Origin: an uncultured Collinsella sp.
GTDB taxonomy: Bacteria > Actinomycetota > Coriobacteriia > Coriobacteriales > Coriobacteriaceae
Direction of reading: 5' to 3'
Assembly: GCA_934654765.1 (NCBI GenBank)
Contig: CAKUGX010000027.1
Span: 1-20,177 of the forward strand
DNA length: 20,177 nt
Shown: positions 14,459-20,177 of the stretch, one piece after another
How positions within the stretch are numbered: position 1 is the first letter of the stretch
How the letters are laid out: each line of letters opens with the position of its first letter
The notes under the pieces: model-generated
What the model was told of the DNA's origin: nothing
Database searches by the model: none
The model's input: only the letters and a program-made list of their open reading frames with translations
Translations under genes and position numbers: made by a program

Positions 14459-14501
14459 GTTGGCGGCGTCGCGACGCAACACAGAAAGGAACCTGCCCTT
14501 C

Positions 14502-15095
14502 ATGCCTATCAACAAACGAGAGAGCCTGCTGTTCACCTTTATCATGTGCTTTTGCATGGTGCTCTGGATGAGCATCTACAACGTTGCCCTGCAGCACGGG
14601 GCCATCAGCGGCGAGGTCATTGCCGCCGCATGGCTCGGCTTCCCCGTTGCCTACGTCTTTGCCATGTGCTGTGACTGGTTTGTCGCCAGCCCGCTCGCCA
14701 AGGGTTTTGCCTTTAAGTACCTGGTCACGCCGGGCAAGAGCTCGCCGCTTGCCATGACACTTGCGGTCAGCTCTTGCATGGTCGTTCCCATGGTTATCAT
14801 CATGTCGCTCTACGGCGCTTGCGAGGGCCTGTTCCACATGCCCGGTGGCCCGCTTGCCAACTTGCAGATGCTGCCGATGATGTGGCTTATTAACATCCCG
14901 CGCAACTTTGTCATGGCTCTGCCCTGGAATCTGCTGGTAGCAGGCCCGGTTGCCCGTTTTGTCTTCCGTCGAGCCTTCCCCATGGGCACGGTTTTTGAGG
15001 AGCCTCATATGGAGCTCGTGCGCATGCCGGGCGCTCCAGTTGCCGATGCCGCCGGCGACGTTGCCGGGAACATGGACGCCGAGCCCGCCTGCTAG
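14502..15095 (+). CDS. DUF2798-family membrane protein
   Basis: This 197-residue protein of unknown function has four predicted membrane segments, at about 9-30, 36-60, 82-105 and 125-155. It looks like a tandem of two DUF2798 units: each begins with a hydrophobic helix containing a Ser/Met-rich stretch (LLFTFIMCFCMVLWMSIYN and LAMTLAVSSCMVVPMVIIMSLYG) and continues to a second helix with an F/RNFVxA-like or VFAMCCDWFV end. The C-terminal 35 residues are polar. The start is set by AGAAAGGA at 14483-14490; an upstream in-frame ATG at 14457 lies within the terminator's T-run and is rejected. It is the only gene after the strong hairpin at 14408. The role is unknown and the DUF assignment is from pattern recognition. 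Confidence 0.7.
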   Translation: MPINKRESLLFTFIMCFCMVLWMSIYNVALQHGAISGEVIAAAWLGFPVAYVFAMCCDWFVASPLAKGFAFKYLVTPGKSSPLAMTLAVSSCMVVPMVIIMSLYGACEGLFHMPGGPLANLQMLPMMWLINIPRNFVMALPWNLLVAGPVARFVFRRAFPMGTVFEEPHMELVRMPGAPVADAAGDVAGNMDAEPAC

Positions 15096-15193
15096 ACAGC
15101 AGTTCAAAACTAAACCGCTAAACGGACCGGAGCGATTCTTTTTTGTAGACGTTGTCGCGCGGCTACGGGTGGGAAAGGTCCCAACGGTTAACA

Positions 15194-15199
15194 TATACT
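15194..15199 (+). promoter_or_regulatory. -10 box of the clpC promoter
   Basis: TATACT lies about 80 nt before the clpC start. No good -35 exists at 16-18 bp (the region reads GGGAAAGG), so an activator may be needed. I see no CtsR-type heptamer repeat (GGTCAAA pairs) here. The rest of the 185-nt gap after the DUF2798 gene shows nothing clear. Confidence 0.35.
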
Positions 15200-15280
15200 C
15201 CATATGGGTAAAGAGACCAAAGTGCTGCCATGGGGCGGCGCTTTGCGTTTGAAAAACTAGCTCGTCTAAGAGGAACTAGC

Positions 15281-17923
15281 ATGTTAGACCGTTTTACCGA
15301 TCGCGCGCGCAAGGTCATGTCCATGGCCAAGCAGGAAGCGCTCGATCTTCACTCAAATAAGGTGGGCACCGAGCATCTGCTGCTCGCGCTCGCCAAGGAG
15401 GACGAGGGCATTGCCGCCGAGGCACTGCGCTCGCTCGATATCTCCTACGACGACATCATGGACACCCTCAAAGAGGTCCAGACCACGGTTCCTGAGCCCA
15501 GCGAGGAGACCGAGGCCGCCAAGCTCGCCTTTACGCCGCTCGTCATCAGCGTGATGGAGCGCTCCTTCCGCGTGGCGCGCGAGAACAACCAGACCTACGT
15601 GTCGACCGAGCACCTGCTGATCGGCATCGTCGAAGAGGGCAACGGCATGGCCATGGACATCCTCATGCGCCTGGGCGTGTCGTCCGCTTCCATCAAAAAG
15701 GCTATCGAGAAACTCACCGCCAAGGACCAGGACAAGAAGCGCCCGCTCGCTGGCGCTGGCGCCGGTCGCCCCGGTGCGGGCCTGCCGTTCTTTAGCGGCT
15801 CGGACGCCTCCCAGCAAAAGGGGAGTGGCACCGACACGCTCAAGCAGTTTGCGACCAACCTTACGCAGAAGGCGCGCGACGGCGAGCTCGACCCGGTGAT
15901 CGGCCGCGAAAAGGAAGTCCAGCGCATGATGGAGATCCTTTCGCGCCGCACCAAGAACAACCCGCTCATCCTGGGCGATCCCGGTGTGGGTAAGACAGCC
16001 ATCGTCGAGGGCCTGGCGCAGCAGATTGCCGCTGGCAACGTGCCCGAGAACCTCATGAATCAGAATATCTGGACGCTCGACCTGCCGGGCCTGGTCGCGG
16101 GCGCCAAGTATCGCGGCGAGTTTGAGGAGCGCCTTAAGAACGTGATCCAGGAGGCCACCGAAGCCGACGACGTCATCCTGTTTATCGACGAGATGCACAC
16201 CATCATCGGCGCCGGCTCTGCCGAAGGCTCCATCGACGCGAGCTCCATGCTCAAGCCCGTGCTCGCGCGCGGTGCCTTCCAGATTATCGGTGCCACCACG
16301 GCCGAGGAGTTCCGCAAGTACCTTACCAAGGACCCGGCCTTTGAGCGTCGTTTCCAGACCATCGATGTCGAGGAGCCGAGTGTCGAGGACACCGTCAAGA
16401 TTCTGACCGCGCTCAAGCCCCGCTACGAGGAGCACCACCACGTGCGCTACACGCAGGGTGCCATCGAGGCCGCCGCGAATCTCTCCAACCGCTACATCCA
16501 GGATCGCTTCCTGCCCGATAAGGCTATCGACCTCATCGACGAGGCCGGTGCCCGCGCCCGCATTGCCGCCAACCGCGCGCCCGAGCCGGTTCGCGAGGCC
16601 GAGCATCGCGTGGAGGAGCTCAAGGCCGTCGCGCAGGAGGCCACCGAGAGCGACGACATGAACAAGGCCGCCGAGATCACCGAGCAGCAGAAGGCCGCCG
16701 AGATTGAGCTCGCCGAGGCCAAGGCCGCTTGGACCGCCGAGCTCGACGCCAGCCCACTCACCATCGATGTGAGCCAGATTGCCGACATCGTGTCCGTGAC
16801 CTCGGGCGTGCCGGTGTCCTCGCTCACTGAGAGCGAGAGCCGCCGTCTACTGCAGGCCGAGAGCGTGCTCAAGACGCGCATTATCGGTCAGGACGAAGCT
16901 GTCGAGGCCGTGGCCAAGGCCGTGCGCCGCAGTCGCTCGCCGCTCAAGGACCCGCGTCGCCCCGGCGGCAGCTTTATCTTCCTGGGTCCCACCGGCACGG
17001 GCAAGACCGAGCTCGCCAAGACGCTCGCCGAGTACCTCTTTGGCAGCAAAGATGCGCTCATCAGCTTCGACATGTCCGAGTTCGGTAGCGAGTTCGAGGT
17101 CTCCAAGCTCATCGGTAGCCCTCCGGGTTATGTGGGCCACGACGAGGGCGGCCAGCTCACCAAGGCTGTGCGTCGTCACCCGTACTCGGTCGTGCTGTTC
17201 GATGAGATCGAGAAGGCGCACTCCGACATCTTCAACATCCTGCTGCAGGTGCTGGAGGAGGGCCGCCTGACCGATAGTCAGGGCAAGACGGTCGACTTCC
17301 GCAACACGGTGATCATCATGACGTCCAACGTGGGCGCCCGCGATATCGCGCAGGATGCGAGCGTCGGTTTTGGCACCACCGGCGAGCAGGGTCTCACGTC
17401 GAGTGAGATCAAGGGCCGTGCGATGGGCGAGCTCAAGCGCTTGTTCCGCCCCGAGCTGCTCAACCGTATCGACGACATCGTGGTGTTCCAGAAGCTCTCG
17501 GGCGAGAACCTGACCAAGATCGCTCACCTGCTGGTTGACGACCTGCGTCAGCGCCTGATCGCCAACGGCATGAACATCAAGCTTACCGATGCGGCCTATG
17601 ACAAGATCGTGGCCGAGGGTACCGACCTCACCAACGGCGCGCGTCCCTTACGCCGTGCGATCCAAAAGCTCATCGAGGATCCGCTGTCCGAGGAGCTGCT
17701 GGCCGGCGAGTGGGGCGAGGGCGATACCGTCCTGTGCGATGTGGCCGACGGCAAGTTTGTCTTTAGCCACGGCACGGGCGAGATCCCGGCGCCGCGTCCG
17801 GCGGGTGCGCTCGGCGGCGATACCGCCCCGGCGGCACCGCACACCGGAAACGCCGCGCCCGTGAGCGGCGGCGTGACCTCGGGCCCCGGCGGCATGATGC
17901 AGGCCGGTTCCGGCGCACTGTAG
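15281..17923 (+). CDS. clpC: ATP-dependent Clp protease ATPase subunit ClpC
   Basis: This 880-residue AAA+ unfoldase feeds substrates to ClpP. The N domain (about 1-145) has two Clp_N repeats ([29 protein letters not shown] and the [28 protein letters not shown] half). The first ATPase module has Walker A GDPGVGKT (232-239) and Walker B ILFIDE (299-304). A short coiled middle domain (about 425-485) with [13 protein letters not shown] marks ClpC rather than ClpB. The second module has GPTGTGKT (569-576) and VVLFDE (Walker B Asp641-Glu642). The ClpP-docking VGF loop is at 695-697. A Gly/Ala/Pro-rich tail follows about residue 845. ATG 15281 with AAGAGGA upstream gives the canonical [11 protein letters not shown] start; the longer reading from 15230 is rejected. 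Confidence 0.95.
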   Translation: MLDRFTDRARKVMSMAKQEALDLHSNKVGTEHLLLALAKEDEGIAAEALRSLDISYDDIMDTLKEVQTTVPEPSEETEAAKLAFTPLVISVMERSFRVARENNQTYVSTEHLLIGIVEEGNGMAMDILMRLGVSSASIKKAIEKLTAKDQDKKRPLAGAGAGRPGAGLPFFSGSDASQQKGSGTDTLKQFATNLTQKARDGELDPVIGREKEVQRMMEILSRRTKNNPLILGDPGVGKTAIVEGLAQQIAAGNVPENLMNQNIWTLDLPGLVAGAKYRGEFEERLKNVIQEATEADDVILFIDEMHTIIGAGSAEGSIDASSMLKPVLARGAFQIIGATTAEEFRKYLTKDPAFERRFQTIDVEEPSVEDTVKILTALKPRYEEHHHVRYTQGAIEAAANLSNRYIQDRFLPDKAIDLIDEAGARARIAANRAPEPVREAEHRVEELKAVAQEATESDDMNKAAEITEQQKAAEIELAEAKAAWTAELDASPLTIDVSQIADIVSVTSGVPVSSLTESESRRLLQAESVLKTRIIGQDEAVEAVAKAVRRSRSPLKDPRRPGGSFIFLGPTGTGKTELAKTLAEYLFGSKDALISFDMSEFGSEFEVSKLIGSPPGYVGHDEGGQLTKAVRRHPYSVVLFDEIEKAHSDIFNILLQVLEEGRLTDSQGKTVDFRNTVIIMTSNVGARDIAQDASVGFGTTGEQGLTSSEIKGRAMGELKRLFRPELLNRIDDIVVFQKLSGENLTKIAHLLVDDLRQRLIANGMNIKLTDAAYDKIVAEGTDLTNGARPLRRAIQKLIEDPLSEELLAGEWGEGDTVLCDVADGKFVFSHGTGEIPAPRPAGALGGDTAPAAPHTGNAAPVSGGVTSGPGGMMQAGSGAL

Positions 17924-17947
17924 GGTGCAACATAGCTTTGTGAAGGG

Positions 17948-17974
17948 GGCGCTCCTGTTGGGGCGCCTTTTTTT
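17948..17974 (+). terminator. intrinsic terminator after clpC
   Basis: An 8-bp stem with one G.U pair (17948-17955 with 17960-17967), loop TGTT, is followed by seven T. It ends where the -35 of the toxin-antitoxin promoter begins. Confidence 0.9.
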
Positions 17975-18016
17975 GACGAGTAATCGTGCTATACTTATTT
18001 TATAAGTATGTATAGC
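17973..18016 (+). promoter_or_regulatory. promoter and operator of the toxin-antitoxin pair
   Basis: TTGACG (17973-17978) lies 17 bp before TATTTT (17996-18001); TATACT at 17990 is a better box but too close to that -35. Over the -10 lies a perfect 8-bp inverted repeat, ATACTTAT (17991-17998) and ATAAGTAT (18002-18009), with 3 nt between. Outer arms GCTATA (17988-17993) and TATAGC (18011-18016) extend the symmetry. This is the expected place for an autoregulatory operator bound by the ribbon-helix-helix antitoxin. AGAAGGAGC precedes the start codon. Confidence 0.6.
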
Positions 18017-18029
18017 AGAAGGAGCTAAC

Positions 18030-18389
18030 ATGCCTACATCGATACTCGACTCACGACCGGTCCAGATGAATGTACGTATGGATCGCCAACTCAAGGAGGC
18101 CGGGGACGCCGTGCTGGCACATATCGGCATGACGCCGTCTCAAGCGGTGAGGACGCTTTGGGAGTATCTGGTCGTCAACGGATGCATGCCCTCAAGATCA
18201 GGGGCTGCGGCTTCGAGTTCTGACATGGCGGTGACTGCGTCAATGGAATCGAGGGCTGTGCAGGGCAGCCACATCGTGCGCGATGCATGCCTCAAATACG
18301 GCATCCCAGTCCCCGAGCTATCGGGTGACTACGACGACCTTTACGAGGAGGCCATGGCAGAGCGCTATCCCGAGTGGGTGGAGCTATGA
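18030..18389 (+). CDS. RelB/DinJ-family antitoxin
   Basis: This 119-residue protein has an N-terminal ribbon-helix-helix DNA-binding region (about 11-50): VQMNVRMDRQLKEAGDAVLAHIGMTPSQAVRTLWEYLV. It matches the DinJ/RelB layout of a short beta strand, a helix ending in GM/GL-TxS, and a second helix. The middle (55-80) is Ser/Ala-rich and probably flexible. The C-terminal acidic stretch (DYDDLYEEAMAERYPEWVEL) is the likely toxin-wrapping part. The stop codon overlaps the next start as ATGA, typical of an antitoxin-toxin operon. It probably represses its own promoter through the palindrome at 17988-18016. The name is by family; partner specificity is not known. Confidence 0.82.
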   Translation: MPTSILDSRPVQMNVRMDRQLKEAGDAVLAHIGMTPSQAVRTLWEYLVVNGCMPSRSGAAASSSDMAVTASMESRAVQGSHIVRDACLKYGIPVPELSGDYDDLYEEAMAERYPEWVEL

Positions 18390-18907
18390 GCGCAGGCGGC
18401 ATTCTCAAGTTGCTCGTCGACACTAACGTATGGATGGATTATTTCTCTGGCAGGTCCGACCGTACGGCAAATGTCGTCCATTTGATCGAAATCGCTGATG
18501 CCTCGGAGCGGATTGCCCTGTTTGCCTCGTCTCTTTCGGTCAAAGATGTCTCGTATCTTGTCTCGGCGGCGATCAAGCGGGAGAGCCGAAGAAAGACTGC
18601 TTCGCTGAGCGACGACGCGATTGCAGCAGCGGACGAGACTGCCTGGGCATGCGTTCGGCAAATGCGCGAGCTCGCCCTCATTGCACCGGTCGGAGCAGAT
18701 GAGGTCTTCGATTCCTTTGTGTTCAGACCTCACCACAATGACTTTGAGGACGACCTAATGCTGGGCGTCGCCAATCGTATCGATGCCGATTACGTGGTGA
18801 CGGAGGATAAAAACCTCATTAAACATACCAATGGCATATGCATTAACGTCGAACAGGCGCTGAGGTTGGTTGGCGAAGCCAAAGGCCCCTCTGTGCGGCC
18901 CATCTAG
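18386..18907 (+). CDS. PIN-domain protein, probable VapC-like toxin
   Basis: This 173-residue probable Mg-dependent endoribonuclease of the PIN fold starts MSAGGILKLLVDTNVWMDYF, with the first acidic residue Asp12. Further candidate active-site acids are Asp54 (SVKDVSYL), Asp122 (NDFEDDLMLGVA) and Asp141 (DYVVTEDKNL), in the order expected for PIN toxins. The ATG overlaps the antitoxin stop by one base pair set (ATGA), with GGTGGAG just upstream; an alternative in-frame ATG at 18374 lies within the antitoxin gene and is less likely. No sign of truncation: the length is longer than minimal VapC (about 130) but usual for the PIN proteins paired with RHH partners. Toxicity is inferred from family and operon layout. 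Confidence 0.8.
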   Translation: MSAGGILKLLVDTNVWMDYFSGRSDRTANVVHLIEIADASERIALFASSLSVKDVSYLVSAAIKRESRRKTASLSDDAIAAADETAWACVRQMRELALIAPVGADEVFDSFVFRPHHNDFEDDLMLGVANRIDADYVVTEDKNLIKHTNGICINVEQALRLVGEAKGPSVRPI

Positions 18908-19054
18908 CCTGCTCCATCATGATAAAGTGCCTTTCCTCGCCGTTAGCCGATGATGCGAAGGCGCTCAGCGTATTCGACTGGTTTATGCACGCAAAGTCTG
19001 GGAATATACAAGGCGCATATCTTACTGTCTAACCAGTTGCGCCAAGGAGGCACC

Positions 19055-20177
19055 ATGGACTACAAGATTACCGGCTACGAGCCCGCCCAGCTGTTCCATT
19101 TCTTTGAGGATATCAGCGCGATCCCCCGTGGGTCTGGCAACGAGAAGGGTATCAGCGATTTCCTGGTTGCGTTTGCCAAGGAGCGCGGCCTCGACGTGTA
19201 TCAGGACGAGGTCTACAACGTCATCATTCGCAAGCCCGCATCTGCCGGTGCCGAGAATGCCCCGACCGTGATGCTGCAGGGCCATATCGACATGGTGTGC
19301 GACAAGCTTGGTTCCGTTGAGCACGACTTTACGACCGACGGTATCGACCTGGTCGTCAAGGACGGTGTCCTCACCGCCAACGGCACCACCCTGGGCGCCG
19401 ACAACGGCATCGCCGTCGCTCTGATGCTCACTGTTCTCGATGACGATTCGATCGTTCACCCCGCCCTCGAGTGCGTATTCACCACCGACGAGGAGACTGG
19501 CCTGGTCGGCGCCGAGACACTCGACAAGTCCCAGATTAGCGCCCGCACCATGATTAACCTTGACTCCGAGGAAGAGGGCGTTGCCACCGTCAGCTGCGCC
19601 GGCGGCGTTGTCGTTACCTACACCTGCCCGATCGTGCGCGAGCACAAGACCGGTAGCACCCTTACGCTCGACATCTCCGGCCTGCTGGGCGGTCACTCCG
19701 GCAGCGATATCCACCTGGAGCGCGGCAACGGCAACCTCATCATGGCCCGCCTCATCGACCGCCTGATGGTCGCCGGCGAGCCCGCCATCGTTAGCTTCAA
19801 CGGCGGCACCAAGGACAACGCCATCAACCGTGAGTGCAAGGCCGAGCTGGTTTACGCCGACCATGCCGCCGCCGAGGCCGCGGCCCAGATCGCAAAGGGC
19901 ATCATCGCCGACGTCACCGCCGAGCTCGAGGTCTTCGACCCCGGCTTTACCTGCACCGTCGAGATTGCCGACGACGCCGAGGTCGAGGCCATGGACGAGA
20001 AGTCCGCACTCGCCCTCATCCGTGCTCTGCGTCTTGCTCCCAACGGCGTGATCCGCCGCAACGTCGCCACCGACGGCTCCGTCGAGGTTTCCTCCAACAT
20101 CGGTGTGGTCGCCACCTCCGACGACCAGGTCAAGATCATGCTGTCCCCGCGTTCCTCGATCACCTCGCTGCAGAACG
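19055..20177 (+). CDS. pepD: aminoacyl-histidine dipeptidase PepD (M20C), 3' end outside window
   Basis: The first 374 residues of a zinc dipeptidase that cleaves a broad range of dipeptides, including Xaa-His, are present; the frame is open to the last base, so the C terminus (usual total about 485) lies beyond the window. Metal and catalytic residues of the M20 family are in order: LQGHIDMVCDK (His77, Asp79), TLGADNGIAVA (Asp116), TTDEETGLVGA (Glu146/Glu147) and MINLDSEEE (Asp170). LLGGHSGSDIHLERGN marks the lid/dimer domain. The second histidine ligand near the C terminus is not covered. ATG is preceded by AAGGAGG at 19044-19050. The 147-nt gap before it holds no clear terminator for the toxin gene. 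Confidence 0.93.
   Translation, partial: MDYKITGYEPAQLFHFFEDISAIPRGSGNEKGISDFLVAFAKERGLDVYQDEVYNVIIRKPASAGAENAPTVMLQGHIDMVCDKLGSVEHDFTTDGIDLVVKDGVLTANGTTLGADNGIAVALMLTVLDDDSIVHPALECVFTTDEETGLVGAETLDKSQISARTMINLDSEEEGVATVSCAGGVVVTYTCPIVREHKTGSTLTLDISGLLGGHSGSDIHLERGNGNLIMARLIDRLMVAGEPAIVSFNGGTKDNAINRECKAELVYADHAAAEAAAQIAKGIIADVTAELEVFDPGFTCTVEIADDAEVEAMDEKSALALIRALRLAPNGVIRRNVATDGSVEVSSNIGVVATSDDQVKIMLSPRSSITSLQN

Noticed and set aside
15140..15280. CtsR or HrcA operator upstream of clpC
   Set aside because: No tandem GGTCAAA heptamers and no CIRCE inverted repeat are visible.
18908..19054. Terminator or promoter between the PIN gene and pepD
   Set aside because: Only weak, bulged stem pairings without a T-run, and no -35/-10 pair good enough to call.

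Overview
The window looks like a piece of a chromosome from a high-GC Gram-positive bacterium. The best guess is the class Coriobacteriia (Actinomycetota), probably Collinsella or a close relative. This is inferred from the strong G/C bias at third codon positions, Shine-Dalgarno sites of the GGAG type, -10 boxes close to TATACT/TATAGT, a murE that lacks the usual diaminopimelate motif, a ClpC ATPase, and a Veg-IspE gene pair. The species is not proven by anything seen here. All genes are on the + strand. There is no prophage, insertion sequence or CRISPR array, and most of the content is core housekeeping.

Layout. (1) 78-5588: asparagine synthetase AsnB, a MurE-type ligase, a HAD phosphatase and glutamate racemase MurI, a loose amino-acid and cell-wall group. 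(2) 5643-7603: RNase PH, the RdgB-type nucleotide-pool cleaner and D-aminoacyl-tRNA deacylase Dtd, a quality-control cluster. (3) 7909-9104: a Veg-family protein and IspE of the MEP isoprenoid pathway. (4) 9154-9618: tRNA-Pro(CGG) and TatA. (5) 9725-12239: GreA and a lysyl-tRNA synthetase carrying an extra C-terminal tRNA-binding domain. (6) 12621-15095: a ThrE-family exporter and a DUF2798 membrane protein. (7) 15281-17923: ClpC. (8) 18030-18907: a RelB/DinJ-like antitoxin overlapping a PIN-domain toxin. (9) 19055 to the right edge: PepD dipeptidase, cut by the window end.

The most unusual material lies between genes. Two roughly 150-190 bp elements, after dtd (7604-7749) and after lysS (12243-12434), share a head hairpin, a TCGACGCTGC box and a long multi-tier stem-loop. 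The outer-arm sequences differ but remain paired. The apical segment is exactly 60 nt in both, with the tetraloop at the same offset. This looks like a conserved structured element, either an RNA or a non-autonomous repeat. A second family of three short hairpins (6369-6401, 12484-12514, 14190-14222) has 13-nt loops containing a GAC core and an A.C mismatch in every stem. Four of these five elements begin 0-3 nt after a stop codon. A further 25-bp imperfect inverted repeat lies at 14223-14295.

Regulation visible in the sequence includes several intrinsic terminators, a palindrome inside the tatA promoter, a palindromic operator candidate over the toxin-antitoxin promoter, and a 16-bp terminator hairpin just upstream of the DUF2798 gene that could be an attenuator.
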